A stretch of DNA of 64,000 bases from NCBI GenBank assembly GCA_012064385.1, contig QRDG01000393.1, positions 1,346,846-1,410,845 of the forward strand, in the 5' to 3' direction. Both the position numbers and the translations under genes were made by a program. Shown one piece after another: positions 46,450-57,529 of the stretch. Below the pieces are notes generated by a model. That model searched no databases, was not told the DNA's origin, and saw only the letters and a list, made by a program, of their open reading frames with translations. Each line of letters opens with the position of its first letter. Position 1 is the stretch's first letter. The DNA is from Puccinellia tenuiflora (taxonomy: Eukaryota; Streptophyta; Magnoliopsida; Poales; Poaceae).

Positions 46450-46835
46450 GGCTCCCCTCCTTCTAGTTAAAAAAATTCGAAAATCGTATTTATGAGTTTC
46501 AAAAAAATGTGAAAAAAAATCCAGATGTAGCCAATAGTGTGTCCTACAAACGTGTAAAATATCGAGTTCAAATACTTAATATTACGAGATACAGAAAAAT
46601 GACAAATCTGATTAAAATTTGGTCATTTGAAAATGTACGTACTTAGATCTAAAACTTTGTCATTTTTGTGTAGAACAGTACACGAATTATTTTAAGTTGA
46701 TTTTGTAGGTTTGTGGAATACACTATTAGCTACATCTGTGATTTTTTTCATATTTTTTTGAAAACTCGCAAATAGTATTTTCGAATTTTTTAAAACACCA
46801 GGATCACTGGTGCCCAGGAGCACGAAATCTCCACT
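46450..46835. mobile_element. foldback MITE (long inverted repeats)
   Basis: Arms 46476-46554 and 46707-46785 are inverted copies: TTCGAAAAT, GAGTTTCAAAAAAAT, AGATGTAGC and AATAGTGT pair across the centre. The outer limits are less clear (TGGTGCCCAGGAGCAC at the right). It has no coding capacity. The superfamily is uncertain. Confidence 0.6.
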
Positions 46836-46839
46836 CCCT

Positions 46840-47780
46840 CATATGGGTTTTCTTGTTATTTTTTCTTTGGAGATCGGATTTCGCTCGGCATTATAAACAA
46901 AACCACACGGTAAGAGGAAATCCTCGTACAAGCATGCGAACAGGAAAACCGACATATGAGATGGCGGCGAGCCACCAACCAAAACTAGACATGTAAAGAG
47001 GGAAACACCACAGGTAACATGAGGCGATCTAAACTATCGAGCAAGCATAAGTCGAAGAAGCTTCACGCCAGGACGATGACTCCAACGTGCTCCACCAGGA
47101 TGGAACCTGAGCTCCCAGGCTATTCCCAAGAGGGTAGCGACGTGGCGCGTCACCGCCACCGGGCCCGCAACCAAGCCAAAGTTACCCATGCCTCACCGTC
47201 ACCAGTGCATAAGCGCAAAGATTTTCCCATATCCTCATATGCGCCTTCAAAGATACACAGGGGCAACCCAACCCGAGGGAAGGCCACCTTGCAAGCACGA
47301 GGCCTCCAGATAGCTGCCCAAACCAACCCTAGGACCACCCGATGCCAAACACCTCGCATCTGCATGGCCAAAGGGAGGGCCACCACTATTGTGATGATGA
47401 TTACCGAGAGCACCCATGCAGCCCAACCTTCCAAGGCCGCCACCCCGTCATGCACGAACTCAAGTTCGTTGCGAGAGAAACAACACGAGATCGACGAGGC
47501 AGATTGTATAGGTTTGCGCCAGATCCAAGCCCACCCTGCTCACATCCATGTAGCAAGAGTGTAGTGAGGATGCAATAGGAAGGCAACAAAACACCTCTGT
47601 ACCACCCGTCTGTTGCATCCCGCATGCCGGCTGCTACATCTAAGCATGAATCCGGTCACACTACAGCCCATCGGAAGATACTGCCTTCCATCGCTAGTGA
47701 TGGTTGCCGACCAGACACGATACCATGAGCATACCGACAAATGTCATAATTTATAAACTTTACAATGTTCACCGATCCAG
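46840..47780 (-). mobile_element. putative LINE-like fragment
   Basis: GC-rich sequence of the same general style as 14871-16350, with T-rich DNA on its left (TTTTTTCTTTGG). A 181-codon plus-strand ORF (47019-47564) has no domain and a composition typical of the antisense of such elements. Assignment is tentative. Confidence 0.3.
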
Positions 47781-47979
47781 ATCTACATATTTATGTTTTT
47801 TCCAGGGCCAAAATACAAAGAATTTTTTATTGAGATTTTGCGCAGTGGTATATCTTGATATTATCTACACCTAGATTTTTTTCTAATTTTGTCAAACATA
47901 AAAATATTGATTTTGAATATATTGAAAGTGAGCTCCATGGAAAACGGTGCACTCGCACTACTAATTACTAATGGGAAAA

Positions 47980-49560
47980 TACACTAACAAGAACATAAGT
48001 TTAGTGCTTGTGGGAAAAATCACAACTACGAGGAAAAAAATGCAAACAACAGAAACAAAAATTAGTGCATCTGCAAAAAATAAAAAATCATCTGAAAGTG
48101 GAACAACTTCTTTGGATAATTTAGAGCATTAGAACACATCTGTACAACTAGAAGAACGGAATTTTGAAATAAGAGCAACAAAATCATGATTACTATTGAG
48201 GCAAAAATTATAGCACTGAACGAACAAATCACATCTACACGAGAAAAAAAGATAGAACACATGGAAAAAAATAGTGATCATTGGACAAAACTCGAGTACA
48301 AAAGAAAAAGGAAAAAAATGTGTATTATTACCATTCATGGAAAGAATCATGACTACATGCGGAACAAGATTATGAACAACTAAAGGGGAACAACGTGGAA
48401 CAAAGACGAGTACAAAAAGAACCGAAATGTAATCTTTGCCAAAAAAAACACATGTAATAGTGGAACAAAAATATTAGTGCTTGGGAGATAATCCTACAGA
48501 TTTAGACCAAGTGGAGCTAAATATTAGTGATTTGAAACAAAATAAGGATTTGATAATAAGTGGAACAAAAATTTATTGCCCGGAAGATAATCCTACAAAT
48601 ATATACCAAGTGGACAAAATATTGGTGACCGTGGAAGATATCACGACTACAAATGGAACAAAAAATTATATTAAGTGAAACAAAAATATAGAATACATGG
48701 AAAAAATTATGACTTCTGACAGAGCAAACAAATTGTGCGAAAGGAAGAAATAACATCTACCTAGACAAAAAATTGGACCCAAAATTTGAAACACATGCAA
48801 CAAAATAGAAGTGCACATGCACATGGGAAAAAAGATCGCCTCTACTAGCAAAACCGAGTTTTAGACCACATGGAACAAAATTTTAAGATTCATGGAAAAG
48901 ATTAGAACTATATGTGGAAAACAATATTTAGTACCGTTGGAAACATCCATGCAATGGGGGAATACAATATTAGACTAAATGAAACAAAAAATTATAATTC
49001 TAAAGTAAGAAAAAGAAACCAAACTAAGGATAAAAAGAAAGAATGGAAAAATAAAAGAGCAAAAAAAAATGTAAGAAAAAACAAGAGTATGAGCAATTAA
49101 AGGGAACGAATTTCATAATATACGGAACAAAGAACGAGTACAAAAGGAATAAATAATATAGTCTTTTGGAAGAAAATCACAAACAATAGTGGAACATAAT
49201 GCCAAAAATTTAGATCAAGTGGAAAAAATATGAGTGACAGGGGAACAAATCACGACTATAAATGGAACGATAATTTTGTCGTAAGTGGAACAAAATTTTA
49301 TTGTTCGGGAAATAATCCTAAAAATTTAGACAAGTGAAACAAAATATTTGTGACCCTGGAGTAAATCACGACTACAAAGGGAACACAAATTTAATAATGA
49401 GAAAACAAAAAATATAGAGCTCATGGAACAAACTACGACTTCTAACGGAACAAAACTGTAGTGGCCGGAATAAAACAAGAAAAAAACCTGAATTTAGTGC
49501 TCGCCAAAGACCCGTTGGGGCCAAATCTGATTAGCATGGACTATTTCCTCTTAGCCCTTT
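47980..49560. repeat. degenerate GGAACAAA-rich tandem array 1
   Basis: About 1.6 kb of diverged units of roughly 35-45 bp. They share GTGGAACAAA, TTTAGTGC, ATCACGACTACA and CATGGAACAAATTATGACTT motifs. It is A-rich on the plus strand and non-coding. The right end (GACCCGTTGGGGCCAAATCT... TTTCTAATAA) is shared with array 2 (55553-56410), so the two arrays are duplicate copies. Confidence 0.8.
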
Positions 49561-49585
49561 TCTTTTCTTTTCTTTTTTCTAATAA

Positions 49586-51188
49586 CTAGCAAGGTGCCCC
49601 TCACAAATGCGAGGGCATCGAATTTAGTGTGTGTTTTTTCGACTTTAGTGTGTTGATTATGATCAAGAGATAATTTCAAGGTTTCAAAGATTCTAGAAAA
49701 ATGGAATTCTAAATATATATATAAGGATTCTATTCACATGTTTCATTTGTATTAAACACGATCTGGTCTTATGTCTTATCCGAGAAAATACGTAAACAAA
49801 TATATAGGCTAGCTATGTCCAATTATTTTTGCACCGGTCAAAATTCCACTTTGATGTAGAAATGGAGTCCTTGTGCCTTTAGAGTTAGTTTCGATAAGAT
49901 TATCGGAACAATGTTAGAGTTCTCAATTGGATTTGAGCTCAGTGGCACTGTAGTAACCGAATGCCATATTTGATAAGAACCAAAAAAGAGAGATCGAAAG
50001 GAACATGTACATAGATGTGAAGGTTAGTCGACCGGATATTAGGGACATAACTGATGTTAATGTAGAAGTAGCAATACCACTGCTATAGGAATATTTTGTT
50101 GGATGTCATAAAAATAGAATACATATAACCATGCACTTAGAACATAGAAAAATCAACCATATATTTCCAAAACAAACTAAGGACGGCCATCATTAATATT
50201 TGGGGTATTTGTTCGAGCTCCACAGGTGTGCGTCAAATGTAACACTAAACATGTTTGACTTGGCCTGTTATTAATCGTTATGCTGTGTCATGCGCCCTAC
50301 ATGCCCAGACTCGAATATTATATGAATATATAATTATCGAGATGATTTATATTAGGAAAATAAGGATAATATGAAGTACACAAAATCACTACTCATACTG
50401 TAATCGGGACTATCGACACCTGATAGTCTACGAACATCCCGGTAAGTATCAACAGGCTAACCGAGACACGTAATGAGGAGCTTAACCCTTAGACATTTTT
50501 GTGTGGCGTTCGGACAACAAATACTATATAAATATAGTTCAATTCTTTTCGATAGAACCAAATACTTAAAAAAAAAAGCTCCCCTAGAAAGTAACCGGAT
50601 TTCATTATCATCACTATAACGGAACAAAGGGAACAATAGTTCCTACACAACATGACACCACTTGATGAAGGTCGGTTCATATATTTTCTCTGTTGGTTGT
50701 ATATTGGATGTAAAATTATTTTTAAAAATCTTTCGACAAATGATTACTGTGATTACAAATATCTAGAGCTGATAGCACCAAACACATATAAATAATACTC
50801 AAACTGTGATGATTTATATTCATCAGGGATTCAGGGAGGCATCGACGGATATCAGAATAACTACCGGAGACACTATCACACGATGTTTAGAACCGATTGA
50901 ACCTTGGAAGACTTGAGAAAAGTATTATGTTAAATAATTTTAAAACTTGCGGTATGGCTCGACGACGACATGTATGCCAGAACGTATATCCGTTTTTCAT
51001 GGCCATGCCCGATTATACTACCCGCTCACTTATGAGTGCATTTGCTCACGGCGATTGTACGTACCAAAAGACTTGGAGTTTAACGTTCACGCTCACTATC
51101 ACGGTCTTGAGAACCAATTGAAAACTTGCTGTATGGCTCGATGACATGTATGCTGGGAGATATATGGTCTTGTTCATGGACATATTTT
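49586..51188 (-). mobile_element. Helitron on the minus strand (5' limit inferred)
   Basis: Read on the minus strand, a hairpin (TGCCCTC / GAGGGGCA, 49595-49617 on plus) is followed by CCTTG and CTAG at 49589-49586, then T. The duplicate locus at 56400-56420 keeps the empty site TTTCTAATAA|TAGCTC. The other end is not recognisable: locus copy 3 resumes at about 51189, and about 330 bp of flank present in copy 2 (56420-56745) is missing. No helicase ORF is present. Two related ~65-bp segments (near 50945 and 51123, TATGGCTCGA) lie near its right side. Confidence 0.55.
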
Positions 51189-51514
51189 TGTAGACGATGA
51201 TGATGTATGCTGACCGGCGCCCGACAGACGGTCAACGCGGCAGGTGGCACCGGCGGTGCAGACGCAGCTCCGCCGACTGGTCGACACGCACCGGCGGACA
51301 ATCACGGAAGGACTGACCGCGCGCGTGTGTCGGCGGAAGCCAAAATAGTGCGGCGTGATGGAACCGATGATACATGATTGCGTCAGCCAGCCGTCGCCGT
51401 ACGCATGACCTCAGCCACGGCACCCAGACCCAGAGCCGATGCGCCGCTGGACGGTACAGGTTTCGGCCGGGGCGGTGGCCGGTTGGGACCCCGGGGCGGC
51501 GGGCGGGCACAGCA

Positions 51515-52203
51515 TATACTCTCTTTTTTTTTAACAAGGGAAGGACCCCGAAGGGTCTAGACTGCATTACTCGGTGGGGTTACACATTACATCAAGGACC
51601 AGAAAGAGAAAGAAAATTACAACCAAGTCCCTGGACTTTACAAAAAGGACCATGCCAAAAGAAATAGAAATGCTATTCGATCTTTCTCCACCGAAATCGA
51701 GCAGCTCGACGCACCAGCCGTCAGCTCCGTCGCCGGGGACGAGACGACTTGGAGACGGAGCAACGTTGGATGCTGCAGCGGAACTGAAAGAGGGCCTCCG
51801 CAATGGCACGCCGGCCTGGAGGTTGAAGACGCCGTGGCGCACGGATCGCCACAGCACGGAGCGGCCCCATCGGCCATAAAAAGCAGAGGCGCAAATTCGC
51901 CACCGCGGTCAAAGAAATCCCCCGCAGAACTTCGGATCCAAAAAGCCATCGCTTCTCCTCACATCCACTGCGATATAGAAGGTCAAACTCTTCGTCTCCA
52001 AAAATTCCAAGCCTAGCTTCTCTCCGCCAAGCAAGATGCATAGATCCGCCATCAAACTCTGCACTGCCACTAGCCAGAGGATGCAGATCGAAGAAGAAGC
52101 AACAGAGAAGTAGGTGTTCGGCCTTATGAAAGCTGGCAAATCTCCTCTTCACCAGGAACTTCGACCACCGGAGCACCACATCAAGAAAACGACCTCTATA
52201 CTC
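51515..52203 (-). mobile_element. truncated non-LTR (LINE-like) insertion with TSD
   Basis: A 675-bp insert (51522-52196) begins with a T-run, which is a poly(A) tail on the minus strand. It is flanked by TATACTC at 51515-51521 and 52197-52203. The empty site is at 57086 in copy 2 (CATATACTCATTCC). The variable-length duplication and poly(A) fit target-primed reverse transcription. ORFs inside have no recognised domain. Confidence 0.7.
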
Positions 52204-52258
52204 ATTCACCGGTGAAATTTCACCTGACCCCTATCGTGAAAGCGACAGGTACGTAGGG

Positions 52259-54820
52259 GCGGTGAAAGAACAAGCTATGCCCGGATGTCGCCTAGAGGGG
52301 GGGGGGGGGGTGAATAGGCGATTAAAACTTTTTCTATTTAGAGGCTTGATAATTGCGGAATAAAACTAGGTGTTAAATTAACAAGCCAACAACCTAATTA
52401 CTAGGCTCACTATGTGCACCAACAACTTATGCTAAGCAATACAAACAACAAGGTGATAGCAAGATATGAACTTCAAGCACGAAGGCTATCACAATGTAAA
52501 TTGCATAAGTAAAGCTCGGGTATAGAAATAACCGAGGCACGCGGAGACGAGGATGTATTCCCGAGTTCCTCCTTGTTAAGGGAGTACGTCTCGTTGGAGG
52601 GGTGTGAGCTCGCCACAAAAGGCCTACTCAAGATGCCACAAAGGCCTCACCCTATTCTCCGATGAACCTCACCCAAGGGATTGGTTCACCTTCCACTATC
52701 GGAATCCTTCGGGGCGGATTCCGGAGCCTTTACAACTCTTCTTGGGGCACACACCCACAACTCAATTGGGGGCTCCCAAACTCGTGCGAAGCTTCACAAG
52801 CGAAGTCTTCGCGGCACCTCCAAACCGTCTAGGGTACACAATGCACCCAAGAGGCAACAAGCTCTTGGGAACACAATGCACCCAAGAGTAACAAGCTTCT
52901 CAACGTCGATCTTCACGTATCACCGTAGGGAGAGCAACCCAATGCAATAAATGCAAAAGGCAAGAGCACACAAAGTGCTCAAATCCTTCACTCCCAAATT
53001 CCAACCAAAGCAACTAATGCTATGGAGGGAATAAGAGAGGAAGAACAAAGGGAAGAACACAAAGCAACCCCAAATCTAGATCCACTAGGTTCCCCTCACT
53101 TAGAGGAGAATTTGATTGGTGGAAAGGTAGATCTAGATCTCCTCTCTTGTTTCCCTAAAGATGGGCAAGAATCATTGGAGGGAAGTGGAGGAATCAAGCT
53201 CTCAAAGATGTGCAACAATGGAGGAGAGAGAGAGCAAAAGGTTTTTCCAAGATGCTTAGAACCGTTGGGAAGAAGGGGCCCTTAAAAGGGTGCCCTGAGA
53301 ATCTGGCCGTTGGGCACAGAATTCCGCAGGGCCGGTAGTACCGGCCCAAGGGGCGGTACTACCGCCCCAAGTAAAACCAGCCCCAACGGCTCTCAGCCGA
53401 ACAAAATCCGCAGCACCGGTAGTACCGGCCCAAAGGGCGGTACTTCCGGTCCACCCAGAGAAAACCTACCAACGGCTAGAGGGAAAACCCGCAGGGCCGG
53501 AAGTACCGCTGCGGCTCCCGGTACTTCCGGTCGCCCGGTAGTACCGGGGCTACTTCCGGCCAAAAACCAGGAGACTCCACAACATCCAGAACCTAAAAAC
53601 ATAAGCGGAAGTGCCTCCGGAAATTTCCACCGGAAGTAGGAGCGGAAGTACCGCCACGGTCACCGGTACTTCCGGTGGCCCGGTACTTCCGGTTCTACTT
53701 CCGGTCCAAATTTGGGGGAACACAAAGTTCCAGTACCTGGGGAAATAAGCGGAAGATGGACCGGAACTGGGCACCGGAAGTGCCCAGCGGTAGTACCGGT
53801 CCAGGGACCGGTACTTCCGGCCGGCAGAGAAAAACAGGCAAACCCTGAAACTGAATAACTTTTGCGTGGCAACTCCGAATCGAGTGAATCCAATTTTGTT
53901 GGAAAGAGGACGACAAGAGCTTACCCTACAAAAACTGAAAATATGAAAACAAGCAAAGGAGATTGTGCGGAGGGATGGAATGGTGAGACCTTTCCAAGCG
54001 GATGAACCGGCAAAATCTCCAACACCGAAAACGCACAAGCTTTTCATCAAGACTCCGTTTTCAATGATCTTGGGCTTGTTTCGATGATAATCACAAGCCC
54101 TACAAGATCATGCATATACACATCATAGTCTATCATGTGAGGAGGAAATCATAAGGAGAGAGTTTGACCTCTCGTAGAAGAGACAAACCGGTAAAACCTC
54201 CGATATCAAAAAACGCAAGAAGATATTCATGAGATCCGTTTTTGATGAACTAGAGCTTGGTATGGAGATGAACACAAGCTCTAAATTCTCACATGGATAA
54301 AAGCCAAATAAGAACCAATAAAGATGATTGCATGGATGCAAAGGTTTGAGCTCTCCACGAACGATACGATCAAGATACTCGGTCGAGAGCCCCTCTTGAT
54401 AGTACGGCTATCTATCCTATAACCCGGTCTCTCACTAAACATCATGAGACCGGTAAAATAGAAACCCTATCAAGATCATACCTTTGCCTTGCGCTTAAAC
54501 CACTTGAGGTCGATGAAGACGATCTTCAACTCCTCAAGACGAACCACCTTTCTTGATCGCGCCTTGCTTGGTGAAGATTCACATGACGCTCCCCCATACA
54601 CCAAGATGGGGAAAGCACTCCTTCGGCATATCTTCACTTGGCCTTTCTCTCGATGACGAACACCTTGGCCTTGATCTTCTTCCCTAAACCTTGACTCCAA
54701 CACATGGAGACAAGCAAGCTAATGGACACCTACAAATATAGCTCAATGCAAATATTAGTCCATAGAGATTGTCATTAATTACCAAAACCATGCATGGGAT
54801 CAACCATGCACTTTCAGCGG
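52259..54820 (-). mobile_element. solo LTR of the C-2 Copia family
   Basis: 52263-54816 (2554 bp) is an inverted relative of 32166-34574, from TGAAAGAACAAGC to ATGCACTTTCA. GCGG is duplicated at 52259-52262 and 54817-54820. The empty site GTAGGGGCGGGCGGCCTC is intact at 57135. It carries the same G/C homopolymer (52297-52310) and the GGAAGTACCGG cluster (53325-53830). ORFs within (53310-53639, 53550-54050 and others) are translations of LTR repeats. Confidence 0.9.
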
Positions 54821-55199
54821 GCGGCCTCTTTTCTTTTCTTTTCTTTTCGCTCGAGCTAGCATGCGTTGGTCCACGGCGCCGTCGCCGGGTTTTCCACTCT
54901 GGATAGAGGCTTTGTTCTTGCCTTGCCGCGCGATTAATTTAGTGGAGGAGAGTGACGCCGCCCGTGTCGACTCGGCCGGCGCCGGCCTGGGGCGGGGACG
55001 GGAGCCTCTTCTCGCTTGTTTCGTGGCCGACGGACGAGCCGATGGAATCCATGTCGACCTGGATTTCAATTGATTTTGGGACGGAATGAACCGCACGCGT
55101 CGTCGGATATATCTCTGCCGATGGAAACACTCGTTTGCCAAGTGAGGCTGTCACCGTGCCTCTTCTATTCGTTACGGGCGGCGTGCGTAATTACTTACT

Positions 55200-55553
55200 G
55201 TGGAAAAGAGTAGGCGCTGACTTCTTCTGTGATTGATTGAAGAATGGAAGTGTCAAAGCCGTCATGCTGTTTCTACTTCTACTACTGTCTCCGATCCATA
55301 AAAAACGTCGCTCATTTTGTACTAAGTTAGTACAAACTTTGTACTAAGTGGGCGACACTTTTTATGGATCGGAGGGAGTAGTACTTCTACTAGTACCAAA
55401 CACGAACAGAAATTCAGTTAGTACACACTTATCAGAACGGGTCCAGAGCAGAGTATGAATGGAAGAGAAGTCATCAGAACGGGACAGCAAAGCTTGTGGA
55501 AAATGATGATTTTCGATTGCATCGATTCCATGTTTACATTGTACGGTCTCAAA
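55200..55553 (-). pseudogene. C-terminal fragment of the MAPKKK gene
   Basis: This aligns with 57543-57766, the last roughly 70 codons of the kinase at 57530-59047. Residues matching CKHGIDAIEN and WTRSDKCV are still readable. It is interrupted by a Stowaway-like MITE (55285-55378) and cut at 55553 by the tandem-duplication junction with array 2. It has no kinase domain and cannot encode an enzyme. Confidence 0.85.
55285..55378. mobile_element. Stowaway-type MITE
   Basis: A 94-bp element is flanked by TA (55283-55284, 55379-55380). The inverted ends pair as CTGTCTCCGATCCATAAAAA and, reversed, CTCCCTCCGATCCATAAAAA. It is absent from copy 2 near 57600. Confidence 0.82.
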
Positions 55554-56410
55554 TTATAAGTGAAACAAAATAATAGAGTACATGGAACAAATTATGACTT
55601 CTTACGGAGCAAAATAAAAACGTGCGCAAGGAAGAAAACAACATCTACCATGAGAAAAAATTAGACCCAAAATTTGAAACAATGCAACAAAACAAGAGTG
55701 CTAGAGGAACACAAATTTAGTCAAAGCGGAACATAGGTCATTCACATGAAAAAACGATCGCCACTACTAGCAAAACCGAGTTTTAGACCATGTGGAACAA
55801 AATTTTAGGATTCATGGAAATGATTAGAACTATAGGTGGAAAAAAACAGTACCGATGGAAACATTCATGGTATGGAAGGAATATAATATTAGACTAAATG
55901 AAATAAAAAAAAGTGTAATTCTGAAATAAAAAAGAAACCAAACTAAGGATAAATAGGAAGAATGGAAAAATAAAACAGCACAAAAAGAAGAAAAATAAGA
56001 AAATAAAAAATAATGTTATAAAAAAACAAGAATATGAATAATTAAGGGGAACAAAGAATGAGTACAAAAGGAATAATAAATAGTATAGTCTTTTGAAAAA
56101 AGGGAAACCAATCACGACTATAAATGGAATGAGAATTTTATTGTTTGGGAAATAATCCTAAAAATTTAGACCAAGCGGAAATAAATATTAGTGACCGTGG
56201 AACAAATCACGACTACCAAGGGAACACAAATTTTATAATGAGAAAACAAAAAATTAGAGCACATGGAACAAATTACGACTTCTAACGGAACAAAACTGTA
56301 GTGGCTCGGAATAAAACAAGAACAAAACCTGAATTTAGTGCTCGTCGAAGACCCGTTGGGGCCAAATCTGATTAGCATGGACTATTTCCTCTTAGCCTTT
56401 TTTCTTATCT
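55553..56410. repeat. degenerate GGAACAAA-rich tandem array 2
   Basis: Collinear with 48665-49580 of array 1, although shorter through internal deletions. Shared landmarks include AGTGAAACAAAA at the start and GACCCGTTGGGGCCAAATCT near 56351. ORFs (55894-56115, 56166-56378) are low-complexity. Confidence 0.8.
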
Positions 56411-57529
56411 TTTTCTAATAATAGCTCACTGCACTGATCTAGTTCTAGCTGACTGCACTGAGCTAGTTCTTGCCATTCATTTACAGAAAACGGTATGTTC
56501 AGCAAGGATCAACTAGAATCAGCAAACCTAATTTTCCTGGCCTCTCTAGAAAGCAACATTGAGCATGAAGCAGTGGACTCCTCCGTTGCACGAGTCGGCA
56601 GGCAGACCCACCCAACAAATGCCACTCCCGCGTGGATGCTGTCGTGTCTTCTTCCCTCCTCCTGCTACTACTACTACTGTACGGAGTAGTTCTTACTTCT
56701 TATCCGTTGTCACGTTGTGGCCCAATCAGATGCCGCCCATCTGTAGACGACGATGTGCTGACCGGCGCGCGACTGAGGAACCACGGACGGTACGTGACGG
56801 CCGGACAATAAATAACCCAAGGACGGCGCGTCAGCGCCGCCGCCGCCGCCTGCCGCATGTGTAGGCGGAAGACGAAATAGTGCGGCGTGATACATGTCCT
56901 GCGTCAGCCAGCCGGTGCCGCCGTCGCCGTGCCGGCCCCACGCATGAGCTCACCTCAGGCACGAACGAACGCACCGACGCGGCACCACCCAGAGCGATGC
57001 GGCGCTGGACGGTACAGGTTTCGCCCGCCCAGCCCAGGGCGGTGGCTTCTGGCTTGGCCGGTTGGGTTGGGACCCCGGGGCGGCACAGCATATACTCATT
57101 CCCCCGACCCCTATCGTGAACGAAAGCGGCAGGTACGTAGGGGCGGGCGGCCTCTTTTCTTTTCTTTTCTTTTCGCTCGAGCTAGCAGGCGTTGGTCCAC
57201 GGCGCCGTCGACGGGTTTTCCACTCCACTCTGGATAGAAGAGGCTTTGTTCTTGCCTTGCCGCGCCATTTATTTAGTGGAGGAGAGTGACGCCGCCCGGG
57301 GCGGGGACGGGAGCCTCTTCTCGCCTGTTTCGTGGCCGATGGATGGAATCCGTGTCCACCTGGATTTCAATTGTTTGGGGCGGAATGAACCGCACGCGTC
57401 GTCGAATATATCTCTGCCGACGGAAACACTCGTTTGCTTGGTTTTCTTTCCTACTATGCCGTGGTATCACAGGCAAGCAAATGACGCTGTCACCGTGCCC
57501 CTTCTGTTCGTTACGGGCGGCGTGCTTAA
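56411..57529. other. 3' flank of the MAPKKK gene (copy 2)
   Basis: No separate gene is recognised. The stretch holds a (TTTTC)n tract at 57152-57175, preserved target sites of three insertions found in the other copies (57086, 57135, 57271), and a possible minus-strand AATAAA at 57268-57273, about 260 bp after the kinase stop. Confidence 0.5.

Larger units (their letters stand above)
51189..55553 (+). repeat. MAPKKK-locus copy 3, truncated
   Basis: It aligns with 56749-57766 of copy 2 once three insertions are removed (51522-52196 LINE-like, 52263-54816 solo LTR, 55285-55378 MITE). It ends at about 55553 inside the kinase C-terminal coding region and joins directly to array 2. It therefore carries only the gene's 3' flank and last roughly 70 codons. 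Confidence 0.85.

Noticed and set aside
47980..49560. A CRISPR-like array
   Set aside because: The units are diverged, without constant repeats and unique spacers, and this is a plant nuclear genome.
53310..54050. ORFs of 109 and 166 codons in the inverted solo LTR
   Set aside because: They translate the GGAAGTACCGG cluster and other LTR sequence. Related overlapping ORFs occur in the C-2 LTR.
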